DNA of 64,000 nt. Origin: Candidatus Latescibacterota bacterium (GTDB taxonomy: Bacteria > Latescibacterota > UBA2968 > UBA8231). The notes below the pieces were generated by a model. The model was not told the DNA's origin, ran no database searches, and saw only the letters and a list, made by a program, of their open reading frames with translations. Shown in pieces: positions 7,623 through 15,239 of this stretch. Made by a program: the position numbers and the translations under genes. The stretch is taken from positions 1 through 64,000 of the forward strand of contig JAJEFJ010000073.1 in assembly GCA_022820485.1 (NCBI GenBank), written 5' to 3'. The first letter of the stretch is position 1. Each line of letters begins with the position of its first letter.

Positions 7623-8630
7623 GTGGCTGCGACTATTCTACAAACGCGCGACCTGTGCATTGGCTATGCGCCCAAGCGACGCCCGCGCGTTGAAGTGGCC
7701 GCGGACATTGGCGTGGAATTGCTCAAGGGGGAACTGGTCTGCTTGTTGGGGCCCAATGGTGCGGGCAAATCCACGCTTATGCGCACACTGGCTGGTCTGC
7801 AAAAGCCGTTGGCTGGTGAGGTGAACCTTGAAGGCCGCGACCTGCACGGGCTGACCGAGAGCGAACGGGCGCGGCTTCTGGGCTTAGTCCTGACCGAGCG
7901 GGTAGAAGTGGGCAACCTGTCGGCCTATGCACTCGTGGCGCTGGGCCGCTATCCGTACACGGGCTGGGATGGCCGTCTTTCTGTGGCGGACGAAGAGGCG
8001 GTGCGCTGGGCTATTGACGCGGTGGGGGCTAGGGACTTGGCAGGGCGCAGCGTTGGCGAATTGAGCGATGGCGAACGGCAGAAGGTGATGATTGCCCGCG
8101 CCTTGGCGCAGGAACCAGCAGTGCTGCTCCTCGACGAGCCTACGGCTTTCTTGGACTTGCCGCGTCGCGTCGAAATCGTGCAGTTGTTGCGGCGTTTGGC
8201 CGGTGATAGTGATCGCGCTGTCTTGCTCTCCACGCACGATTTAGACTTGGCTCTGCGCTGCGCCGACCGCCTCTGGTTGCTGCCGCTGGATGGTCCATTG
8301 CAAACTGGGGCACCGGAAGACTTGGTGTTGAGCGGGGCTTTTCAGCGGACGTTTGCGGACGTGGAATTCGACCCGGCCATTGGTTCTTTTCAGTTGGCGC
8401 AAGAGCCGGAAGGGGAAGTTGGCTTAGTGGGCGAGGGGCTCCATGCCCTGTGGACTGAGCGTGCGTTGGAACGGGCGGGGTTTCGCGTGGCGGAAGACGC
8501 GCCGACGTGCGTTGAGATCATCCACGACAATGGCGACGCGACTTGGCGACTTTACACGGCGACCGACGACCGCGTCTGTGCCACCCTGTACGAGTTGGTC
8601 AAGTGCTTGAAACTAGACGCAATTGCTTAA
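7623..8630 (+). CDS. btuD: B12-type ABC transporter ATPase with C-terminal extension
   Basis: Cytoplasmic ATPase that powers the BtuC permease. Walker A GPNGAGKST is at residues 43-51, the signature LSDGERQK near 147-154, Walker B VLLLDEPTAFLD near 166-177 and the switch histidine in STHDLDLA. The core ends near residue 250; about 85 extra residues follow (from ADVEFDPAIGSFQL to CLKLDAIA) and look like a small alpha/beta domain of unknown role. GTG 7623 is 5 bases after the permease stop; a longer upstream frame overlapping btuC lacks domain support. Confidence 0.92.
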   Translation: MAATILQTRDLCIGYAPKRRPRVEVAADIGVELLKGELVCLLGPNGAGKSTLMRTLAGLQKPLAGEVNLEGRDLHGLTESERARLLGLVLTERVEVGNLSAYALVALGRYPYTGWDGRLSVADEEAVRWAIDAVGARDLAGRSVGELSDGERQKVMIARALAQEPAVLLLDEPTAFLDLPRRVEIVQLLRRLAGDSDRAVLLSTHDLDLALRCADRLWLLPLDGPLQTGAPEDLVLSGAFQRTFADVEFDPAIGSFQLAQEPEGEVGLVGEGLHALWTERALERAGFRVAEDAPTCVEIIHDNGDATWRLYTATDDRVCATLYELVKCLKLDAIA

Positions 8631-8716
8631 CGTCCTCGGACGACTCGTGCCTTTTGCCGACTGTGCAGGATCAGCGCCACCGGAGAGTTGGGGCGTTCCG
8701 GTTCGATTGGACAGTG

Positions 8717-10243
8717 TCACGTCTGCGTCGGAGCCAGCGTCCAGGCTTGCAGCGATTGCACCTTGGCCGCACCGCCGCGCGCAAACAGGCTGATACCGAT
8801 GCTGTCGGTTCGCGTCGGATAGATGCGCTGGGTCACGCATTGGCGGCGGTTGGCAAAGACTTCGAGGATCGAACGGTCCAGGAAGATGCGCAGGGTCAGC
8901 AGTTCGCCCGGAGCCAGTTCGAATGGCCCTTCCTGGGCGGTGACGTACTGTTTGCTCTCGGTCAGATGCGGCTGGAGTCTGCGGTAGCGGGTGTAGCGTA
9001 TATCGCGGTCGAGCGACGACCGGCTGACGTCGACTCGCAGTACGGCGGCAGCAGCGTCGTAGGAGACCGCTGTTTCCTCCTCGCCTCTTGGGGAGCGCCG
9101 CACTTTCAGCCCTACTTCCCGCGCTTCCTGCGGATCGATTTCAACGGTCAGCTCCAGACAGTCGCCGCCGACTCCCTCAACCGCCACCTCGGAATCGGCG
9201 GGCACGTCAATGGACTCGTGTCGGCGGGGCTCCAGCCGCAACACTTCGAGTTCTGGGGCAGGGTCGATCCGCAGGTGACCGCTGGGGGCCAGCGACAACA
9301 GGCGCGGAACGGTCATAACGCCCGACCATCCCGAGGCGCGCTCGCGCTCGTTGCCGCGCAGTTCGCGGACCCAGTCGAAGAAGATGCGTCGGCCGTTTGC
9401 ATCCAGCAGGGTGCGCGGGCCGCCGAGATGACCCCCTTCCCAGCTCATGCGCCCGTGAACCTCGGGATAGAAGCGTTCGTCCCGGAGCTGGCCGATGTAG
9501 TACTGGCTTCCCTGCAGATGGCTACAGAAGAGCAACATGTGCCGGTCGCCGAGCGGGAAAAAGTCCGGCACGGCGCAGTCTTCGCCGCCTTCGGTCCACT
9601 CCCGCCGCGACTGGTAGAACAAATCGACGAACTCCCATGTGCGCAGGTCCGGCGATTTGAACAGGTACGCCGCGTCCCCTTGGTCTTGCGGGTCGCGTTT
9701 GTTGATGGCGGCGTAATAGAGGTCGCCGGCCAACCAGCCGCAGGGGTCGTGGATGGTGTAGCGACCGAAGTCGGCGCTGCCTTCTTCCGGCTGGGGGATC
9801 ACCGGATTGTTCGGGTCTTTCGTCCACTCGATCAGCAGATCGTCGCTGCTGCGGGCGAGACAGAGGCCGTCGGGGTTGCCGTAGTAGATCAGCGTTGGAA
9901 TTCCTTCCTTGCTGATCAAGGCTCCGCCGCTAAAGCAGCCGACTCGGTCCGGCCCGTCCGCTTCCGGCGTCAGCGCCACCGGATGGTGGACCCAATGCAC
10001 GAGATCAGCGCTGGAGGCGTGGCCCCATTGAATGAGATTCCAGTAGGCACCGTCCGGGTTGTACTGGTAGAAGATGTGGTAACGGCCCTTCCAGAACAGG
10101 GCTCCGTTGATGTCGTTCATCCACGCGGCTGGCGGCGTGAAGTGATAGGCTGGCCGATGCGGATCGCGGGCCAAGGCGGCAGCGAGGTCGCCGGCCTCCC
10201 GGATCCGCGCTTCCATCCGTTCTATTTGGTTTTCGGTAGTCAT
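8717..10243 (-). CDS. Glycoside hydrolase family 32 (fructosidase-like)
   Basis: GH32 enzymes hydrolyse fructose-containing sugars (sucrose, levan, inulin). The nucleophile motif WMNDING has Asp44, the stabiliser motif is HDP (Asp166) where most members have RDP, and the acid/base motif GGEDCAVPDFF carries Glu221. A C-terminal beta-sandwich follows (about 340-508) with LTLRIFLDRSILEVFANR, the conserved strand of the family. There is no signal peptide, so the enzyme appears cytoplasmic. It stands alone, convergent with the B12 operon. Substrate cannot be fixed from sequence; the HDP variant makes a non-sucrose substrate possible. Confidence 0.9.
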   Translation of the reverse strand: MTTENQIERMEARIREAGDLAAALARDPHRPAYHFTPPAAWMNDINGALFWKGRYHIFYQYNPDGAYWNLIQWGHASSADLVHWVHHPVALTPEADGPDRVGCFSGGALISKEGIPTLIYYGNPDGLCLARSSDDLLIEWTKDPNNPVIPQPEEGSADFGRYTIHDPCGWLAGDLYYAAINKRDPQDQGDAAYLFKSPDLRTWEFVDLFYQSRREWTEGGEDCAVPDFFPLGDRHMLLFCSHLQGSQYYIGQLRDERFYPEVHGRMSWEGGHLGGPRTLLDANGRRIFFDWVRELRGNERERASGWSGVMTVPRLLSLAPSGHLRIDPAPELEVLRLEPRRHESIDVPADSEVAVEGVGGDCLELTVEIDPQEAREVGLKVRRSPRGEEETAVSYDAAAAVLRVDVSRSSLDRDIRYTRYRRLQPHLTESKQYVTAQEGPFELAPGELLTLRIFLDRSILEVFANRRQCVTQRIYPTRTDSIGISLFARGGAAKVQSLQAWTLAPTQT

Positions 10244-10550
10244 GGGTGCGCTCGCAGGTTAGCTGCTCGGGATTTCGGGCAGCGGATTTTTCGTCTGACT
10301 TGGGAAGATAGGCAATGGAGATGGGAGCTGTCGAGGATGCAGAAGCACCACTCCAGTCCATACGTTCCCAGTGCTCCTTCTCGACGAGTTAGATGTAACC
10401 GCTTGACGCTTCTCAGGCGAATCGTGCATTTTGCAGGTACCTTTATAGATTACACCCGCGAAGGATAGACCATTACAGTTCCCGGCGGATAACGATGCTG
10501 GAAAGTGCAGGCGTTTCGTCGGCAAAAACGTTAAACATGGAGACTTAGCC
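10244..10550. other. Intergenic region between divergent genes
   Basis: About 307 bases separate the GH32 gene (minus) from the DUF433 gene (plus). It must hold promoters for both, but I see no convincing paired -35/-10 boxes, RNA gene or repeat in it. The last 15 bases include GGAGA (10538-10542) as ribosome site for the DUF433 gene. Confidence 0.5.
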
Positions 10551-10769
10551 ATGGCGCAGCAATTGAACGATTCGACAGATCTGAGGACCCGAATTACCAT
10601 CGATCCCGAACTCTGTCATGGAAAACCCTGCATTCGCGGTCTGCGGTATCCCGTCGAGACGATCTTGGAGCTATTGAGTGCGGGAATGACGCACGAGGAC
10701 ATCCTCGCCGCTTTGGACTTTGCCGCTCGCTTGAGCCACGTCAAACGGATGCGGAAACTGAGAGAATGA
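10551..10769 (+). CDS. DUF433 antitoxin-like protein, internally shortened
   Basis: Small HTH-like DUF433 protein, normally the antitoxin of a DUF5615 PIN-like toxin. [19 protein letters not shown] and the C-terminal [10 protein letters not shown] are typical. Between GMTHEDIL and AALDFAARL about ten residues usually present (the DYPxLxxEDI segment) are absent, consistent with an in-frame deletion between two EDIL-like codings. The stop overlaps the ATG of the toxin remnant (ATGA). Partner and protein both look decayed. Confidence 0.75.
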   Translation: MAQQLNDSTDLRTRITIDPELCHGKPCIRGLRYPVETILELLSAGMTHEDILAALDFAARLSHVKRMRKLRE

Positions 10770-10846
10770 ATTTCTTAATCGATGCCCAACTCCCTCGTCG
10801 TCTGGCCGACTGGCTGCGCGAAGCAGGACATGACGAGGCCAAATAG
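10766..10846 (+). pseudogene. Truncated DUF5615 PIN-like toxin remnant
   Basis: ATG 10766 overlaps the antitoxin stop and begins [20 protein letters not shown], the standard N-terminus of DUF5615 (Mut7-C-like) nucleases, with the first acidic residue in LIDAQLP. After GHDEAK a TAG at 10844-10846 ends the frame at 26 residues; the family is usually over 100 residues. The conserved downstream strands are not found before the next gene, so this is a broken toxin gene. Confidence 0.75.
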
Positions 10847-10870
10847 ACAGTCTTGCAGAAGGGAGCGACT

Positions 10871-10909
10871 ATCCTTGTAAGGATTGATGAGATATAACTA
10901 ATTAGTTAT
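10871..10909 (+). promoter_or_regulatory. Two perfect palindromes upstream of the HTH-PIN module
   Basis: ATCCTT-GT-AAGGAT (10871-10884) and ATAACTAATTAGTTAT (10894-10909, a 16-base perfect palindrome) lie 64-100 bases before the HTH antitoxin. Type II antitoxins bind such palindromes to repress their own operon, so these are candidate operators. No binding evidence is available. Confidence 0.5.
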
Positions 10910-10972
10910 GATTAGAGTATGCAAAAGACGCCTGAGACGAGCTAAAGAGTCGGCTAAGCAGGAGAAAAAACC

Positions 10973-11395
10973 ATGGGCGAGGATATGAAAATTAAACAGG
11001 GCAGTGGCAATATTTTTTCTGACTTGGGCTTTAGTGATAAGGAAGCGAAAGAAGAGGTGTTCAAAGCCCAACTTGGCGCGGAGATTTTTCGGATTCTCGA
11101 ACACCGCAAGCTGACTCAGACCAAGGCCGCGGGGATTCTAGGAGTTAAACAATCAGAAATCTCCCGACTTAAAAGCGGTAAGTTTTCCTATTACAGTGTC
11201 GAACGGCTGATTCGGTTCCTTGAACGCCTCGGTTGCGAGGTGAGTATTCATATTACTCGGCCGGAGAGCGGCGGGACCGAAAAGGTCATTATGCAGTCAT
11301 CCGAGATGCTGATCGGATCGTTGCGCGACCAACTGCAAATCCACGGCGACATTTTCTCGACCGGGGTTGCGTGGGATGCCAATGCTCAATCTTGA
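10973..11395 (+). CDS. HTH antitoxin (HigA2/HTH_37 type) of a PIN-toxin pair
   Basis: Residues 30-100 carry a helix-turn-helix of the HTH_37/XRE kind: QTKAAGILGVKQSEISRLKSG followed by SVERLIRFLERLGCEVSIHI. A further 37 residues (from GGTEKVIMQSSEMLIG to VAWDANAQS) extend past the usual end and may be the toxin-binding part. The gene overlaps the PIN gene by 14 bases. GGAG at 10961-10964 gives a ribosome site for ATG 10973. As an antitoxin it would bind the palindromes upstream and neutralise the PIN nuclease; that is family knowledge applied here. Confidence 0.78.
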   Translation: MGEDMKIKQGSGNIFSDLGFSDKEAKEEVFKAQLGAEIFRILEHRKLTQTKAAGILGVKQSEISRLKSGKFSYYSVERLIRFLERLGCEVSIHITRPESGGTEKVIMQSSEMLIGSLRDQLQIHGDIFSTGVAWDANAQS

Positions 11396-11741
11396 TACCC
11401 ATGTACTAATACACGCATTGTGCGGTAATCTGCGTTATGAGGAGCGCACATTACTCATTGACCATCGCTGGGGCGTAGCCGCAATCGTATTGTGGGAGAT
11501 GGCAAAGCTCGCGCAGATTGGACGGATTTCGCTTGACTTAGCACACCCGCTCGTCGAGACCACCCTAGCCAGCATCCACATCTGGCCGCTTGACTTAGAA
11601 GTGGCCCGGGTCTCGACGCAGCTCGATTTTCGCGCCGATCCAGCGGATGAACTGATTGCTGCAACCAGTATTGTCCATGGCGTACCGTTGCTGACGCGGG
11701 ACGAGCGTATTCGTCAGTCGAAGATGGTCCCGCTTGCCTAG
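11382..11741 (+). CDS. PIN-domain ribonuclease toxin (VapC-like)
   Basis: PIN-fold RNase toxin of about 119 residues. Conserved acidic positions are all present: Asp in LNLDTHVLIHAL, Glu in LWEMAKLA, Asp in DPADELIAATS and Asp in LTRDERI. ATG 11382 is preferred because the family begins right at the LDTHV strand; ATG 11376 and TTG 11367 are alternatives. It overlaps the antitoxin 3' end, the normal arrangement for coupled TA genes. The complete active site suggests a working toxin. Confidence 0.82.
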   Translation: MLNLDTHVLIHALCGNLRYEERTLLIDHRWGVAAIVLWEMAKLAQIGRISLDLAHPLVETTLASIHIWPLDLEVARVSTQLDFRADPADELIAATSIVHGVPLLTRDERIRQSKMVPLA

Positions 11742-11793
11742 GAGCGGTGGGAAGCCTGAAGAAGCGCTGGAAAACCCTCGCTGCGGATCACCC

Positions 11794-12891
11794 CTACCGC
11801 GTCGAAAATTTGTGTATTGTAACCGTTCGGTAGGTCTCTCCCGGACGCAATACTACCGACGGAAAGCCCGGCTGGTTGATCGAGTCGGGATAGTGCTGGG
11901 TTTCTAAGCAAAGGCCGTGGTACTGATTGTAGATTGTCTCGCCCTTGCCTTGAACTCCGTCGAGGTGGATGGCCGAGTAAAACTGCACGCCCGGCTCGGT
12001 GGTGTACAGTTCCATTACCCGCCCGCTCTCCGGCTCGTACACCTCGGCGGCCAGCCCCGGCTCAGCCCGACCTCCGTTGTCGAGCACGTAGTTGTGGTCG
12101 TAGCCGCCGATCTGATCGAGCTGTCCGATCCGCCCGCCGATGGCGGCTGGTTTGACAAAGTCGAGGGGGGTGCCAGCGACCGGCAAAATGCGTCCAGTGG
12201 GGACTTGGTTGGCGTCTGGCTCGGTGTAGTAGCGGGCGTGGAGGGTGAGGATATGCCCGAGGATGGAGCCGCTGCCGGCTAAGTTGAAATAGGAGTGGTT
12301 GGTCAGATTGATCGGCGTAGGCTTGTCGGTGGTCGCCTCGTATGCGATGACTAGTTCGTCGTCGTGGGTCAAGGTGTACGTCACGCTTACTGGCACGGTG
12401 CCTGGATAGCCCTCCTCGCCGGCTTGGCTCACGTAGTGCAAGCGCAATGCTGGTCCGCGTTTATCGTCCACGACCTCGGCTTCCCAGACGACCTTGTCGA
12501 AGCCCACTATTCCGCCGTGCAGGTGATTGGGTCCGTTGTTGACCGCTAGCGTGTACTCTTGGCCATCTAGGGAGAATTTGCCGCCGGCGATGCGGTTGGC
12601 GACCCGCCCGGTAATACAGCCGAAGTACGGATTTTCCTTCTCGTACTGCTCTAAGTGGTCAAAGCCTAGCACTACGTCGCCTAGTGTTCCGGCGCGATCG
12701 CGCACGAGGAGTTCGGTGATGATCCCACCATAGGTGATGACGCGGGCCATAGTGCCGTGGTCATTTTCAAGTGTATAGCGATCGACGGACTGTCCTGCTG
12801 CGGTCGTTCCAAAGCTGTCTTTGCTCACGTTGGCTTCTCCTGCGGTGGCGGCCAAGGCGACCGCCAGTACTATTGCGCTGGGCTTTTGCAT
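11794..12891 (-). CDS. galM: Secreted aldose 1-epimerase
   Basis: Interconverts alpha and beta anomers of aldoses. Galactose-mutarotase motifs are clear: FGCITGRVANRIAGG, NGPNHLHGG (proton-relay His), NLTNHSYFNLAG (second His) and GLCLETQHYPDS (catalytic Glu). The N-terminus MQKPSAIVLAVALAATAGEA is a signal peptide, so the enzyme acts outside the cytoplasm. The start is set by GGAGGGG just upstream; the frame extends 143 codons further but that part is antisense to the sugar-binding protein gene. Divergently placed next to the sugar ABC importer, which fits preparation of sugars for uptake. Confidence 0.92.
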   Translation of the reverse strand: MQKPSAIVLAVALAATAGEANVSKDSFGTTAAGQSVDRYTLENDHGTMARVITYGGIITELLVRDRAGTLGDVVLGFDHLEQYEKENPYFGCITGRVANRIAGGKFSLDGQEYTLAVNNGPNHLHGGIVGFDKVVWEAEVVDDKRGPALRLHYVSQAGEEGYPGTVPVSVTYTLTHDDELVIAYEATTDKPTPINLTNHSYFNLAGSGSILGHILTLHARYYTEPDANQVPTGRILPVAGTPLDFVKPAAIGGRIGQLDQIGGYDHNYVLDNGGRAEPGLAAEVYEPESGRVMELYTTEPGVQFYSAIHLDGVQGKGETIYNQYHGLCLETQHYPDSINQPGFPSVVLRPGETYRTVTIHKFSTR

Positions 12892-13042
12892 GGCCCCTCC
12901 TTTGTCGTTGATCTTGCGCGTCCTTTCTGCCGGACGTAACATAGGCATTCCGCATTTGCAGGGGCAACCACGAGCGTTGCTGCTGCGAGTATCCTGCCCT
13001 CGTCGAGGGCGTCGTCCCTTAAACTTCCTAGCGAGATACATT

Positions 13043-14041
13043 ATGAAAATGTCCTTTTTGCTTCTTGCCTTGATTTTTGTCGCCTGTGGCGGTAGCGACG
13101 CGCCGCAACCGGCGGCCAATCCCCAAATCGCTTTTGTCACCAATGGCGTTGGTCCCTTTTGGACTATTGCCGCCAAAGGAGTTGAGGCCGCGGCCGCCGA
13201 GTTTGCCGCCGACGCTGAGGTGCAAATGCCCGGCGAAGGGGTCGCCGACCAGAAGCGCATCGTCCAAGCTCTGCTGGCCCGCGGCATCGACGGCATGGCC
13301 ATAAGCCCCATCGACCCGGACAATCAGACCAACTTGCTCAACGAGGCCGCCGCTCACACCAACCTGCTCACCCACGACTCGGACGCTCCGAAGAGCAACC
13401 GCCTTTGCTTTATTGGCATCGACAATTACTCGGCCGGTCGCGCCTGTGGGGCATTGGCCAAAGAAGCCCTGCCCGACGGCGGCAATATCATGATCTTCGT
13501 CGGTCGTCTCGAACAGCTCAACGCCCGCCAGCGCCGCCAGGGCCTCATCGACGAACTGCTCGGTCGCTCCTTTGACCCGACGCGCCACGACCCCAACAGC
13601 GGGCCGATTGTCGGCGACCAATACACCGTTCTCGACACGCGCACCGACCAGTTCGACTACGCGAAAGCCAAAGCCCAAGTCGAGGACGCCATGGCCAAAT
13701 ACCCGGATCTCCACGGCGTCGTCGGCCTATTTGCCTACAATCCGCCGATGTGCCTCGAAGCCATCAAGGAAGCCGGCAAGACCGGCCAGATCCAAATCAT
13801 CGCCTTTGACGAGGAAGCTCCCACGCTTCAAGGCATCATCGATGGCCACATCTACGGCACGGTGGTGCAAAACCCGTATCGCTACGGGTACGAGTCGGTG
13901 CGCATCCTCGCCGCTCTCGCCCGCGGCGACCGCTCGGTTTTGCCCGAGGGGGGAGTGCTCGACGTGCCAGCGCGATCCATCCGCCGCGACAATGTCGAAG
14001 CCTTTTGGGACGAATTAAAAACCCTGACCGGCACGAACTAA
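13043..14041 (+). CDS. Sugar ABC transporter substrate-binding lipoprotein (RbsB family)
   Basis: Binding protein of the ribose/galactose class (Peripla_BP_4). A lipoprotein signal ends in FVAC with Cys15 as lipid site, followed by IAFVTNGVGPFWTIAAKGVEAA, typical of the first lobe; DGMAISPIDPDN and VVGLFAYNPPM are sugar-site loops, and IYGTVVQNPYRYGYESV is the conserved C-terminal block. Its ATPase and permease partners follow at 15240 and 16734, but a toxin-antitoxin locus lies between. The sugar is unknown; xylose, ribose and similar are all possible. Confidence 0.9.
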   Translation: MKMSFLLLALIFVACGGSDAPQPAANPQIAFVTNGVGPFWTIAAKGVEAAAAEFAADAEVQMPGEGVADQKRIVQALLARGIDGMAISPIDPDNQTNLLNEAAAHTNLLTHDSDAPKSNRLCFIGIDNYSAGRACGALAKEALPDGGNIMIFVGRLEQLNARQRRQGLIDELLGRSFDPTRHDPNSGPIVGDQYTVLDTRTDQFDYAKAKAQVEDAMAKYPDLHGVVGLFAYNPPMCLEAIKEAGKTGQIQIIAFDEEAPTLQGIIDGHIYGTVVQNPYRYGYESVRILAALARGDRSVLPEGGVLDVPARSIRRDNVEAFWDELKTLTGTN

Positions 14042-14109
14042 TGGCGTTGCGTTGGTGCGCTCTGACAGGTAGGAATCAAGCGAGAGAACGATTAATTTTG
14101 TTTGATTAA

Positions 14110-14142
14110 ACTGTTGATAGAATCATCCAACAGTGGTATATT
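14110..14142 (+). promoter_or_regulatory. Sigma70-like promoter with overlapping inverted repeat
   Basis: TTGATA (14114-14119) and TATATT (14137-14142) are spaced by 17 bases. An inverted repeat ACTGTTG (14110-14116) / CAACAGT (14128-14134) covers the -35 box and spacer, the expected place for an autorepression operator. It lies about 85 bases before the HTH antitoxin gene at 14227. Confidence 0.55.
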
Positions 14143-14226
14143 CAATCTTTCCCACACACCTGCTGATTAGCAAGACGTGCGACCATAGGTCGTCCGCTCC
14201 TCTTTGACAAACGCAGGAGATTTCCA

Positions 14227-14757
14227 ATGAGTGTAGGACCGTTTGCTTTGTTTTTACAATCGTTGCGCCGTCAGCAACAATTGCCTCTCAGGCGTTTCTG
14301 CGAGCAGTTTGGTCTTGACCCGGGGACGTATTCCAAGATGGAACGAGGGATCCGACCGCCGCCTAAATCGCGCCAAGCGCAGGACAAGTTAGCCTATCAA
14401 CTCGGCTTGGAAGACGGTTCAGAAGCGCGAAGGGTGTTTCTGGACGCGGTGGCGATTTCGGCCGGCCAAGTGCCGCAAGACATCCTCGACGACGAGGCAA
14501 TGGCCGCTAAACTGCCCGTGCTTTTCCGCACGATCCGGGGCGAGAAGCTGACCGGGGAACAGCTAGATGGAGTGGTGGAATTGATGGGGAATACTTGGCA
14601 AGAAAATGAATTGGAACACACATTGCAGAAAGAGGGATTGCTCCAAGAGATCAAACCGCCCATCACGGATTTTACCTCATATCAAAATCGCACCCCTATA
14701 AAACTCAAAGGCGATGGGAAGACAGCCTCTGCAACCATTATCGCGGAACGTCGATAA
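14227..14757 (+). CDS. HTH protein with VapB-like antitoxin tail
   Basis: Residues 1-65 are a lambda-repressor-like HTH (LPLRRFCEQFGLDPGTYSKMERG), then an alpha-helical segment with LPVLFRTIRGEKLTGEQLDGV as in many XRE proteins. The last 45 residues (LQKEGLLQEI...RTPIKLKGDGKTASATIIAERR, separated here by a short linker) look like the whole C-terminal half of a VapB-type antitoxin. So this reads as a fusion of a DNA-binding regulator with a PIN-neutralising tail. GCAGGAG at 14213-14219 fixes the start. An internal ATG near 14596 could also make the short antitoxin alone. The PIN gene follows with no gap. Confidence 0.75.
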   Translation: MSVGPFALFLQSLRRQQQLPLRRFCEQFGLDPGTYSKMERGIRPPPKSRQAQDKLAYQLGLEDGSEARRVFLDAVAISAGQVPQDILDDEAMAAKLPVLFRTIRGEKLTGEQLDGVVELMGNTWQENELEHTLQKEGLLQEIKPPITDFTSYQNRTPIKLKGDGKTASATIIAERR

Positions 14758-15216
14758 GTGGCGCTCTATTTTTTTGATAGCAGCGGCATTGTGAAACGCT
14801 ATGTTAATGAGATCGGTACACCGCGCGTTATTGAAATCACACATCCTGAGAACGGACATCGCATTTACCTTGCTCAAATCGCCGGTGTTGAAGTCGTGGC
14901 CGCGTTGACCAGATTGACGCGAGCGAATCAACTTGTTCAAGAAGAAGGCAAAAAGGCGATTGAGCAATTTCGCCACGATTATTTGTATCAGTATCGCACT
15001 ATAAAAATTACCCCTAAGCTAATTGATAGTGCAATGGCTCTTGCTGAACAGTACGCATTGCGGGGATACGATGCTGTGCAGTTGGCGGTTGCTGTTAAAG
15101 TGCATACTGTATGCAAGAGTTTGAAAATATCCAGTCCAATCCTGGTTTCTTCCGACCTAGCACTCAATGACTCTGCCAAGCAAGAGGGGATCACAGTAGA
15201 AGATCCCAATGCTTAA
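14758..15216 (+). CDS. PIN-domain toxin (VapC-like)
   Basis: PIN RNase of 152 residues beginning LYFFDSSGIVKRYV with the first catalytic Asp, Glu in AGVEVVAALTR, then RGYDAVQLAVA and SSDLALNDSA with the C-terminal acidic pair. The GTG start follows the antitoxin TAA directly, indicating coupled translation. The module splits a sugar ABC operon between the binding-protein and ATPase genes, which suggests insertion of the TA pair as a unit. AT content is visibly higher than in the flanking transporter genes. Confidence 0.85.
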   Translation: MALYFFDSSGIVKRYVNEIGTPRVIEITHPENGHRIYLAQIAGVEVVAALTRLTRANQLVQEEGKKAIEQFRHDYLYQYRTIKITPKLIDSAMALAEQYALRGYDAVQLAVAVKVHTVCKSLKISSPILVSSDLALNDSAKQEGITVEDPNA

Positions 15217-15239
15217 ATCTATCTAATAAGTCAAAAACA

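Noticed and set aside
8543-10468. A 641-codon open frame on the plus strand
   Set aside because: It is antisense to the GH32 gene, which has all family motifs; the plus-strand translation shows no known domain and is a high-GC shadow frame.
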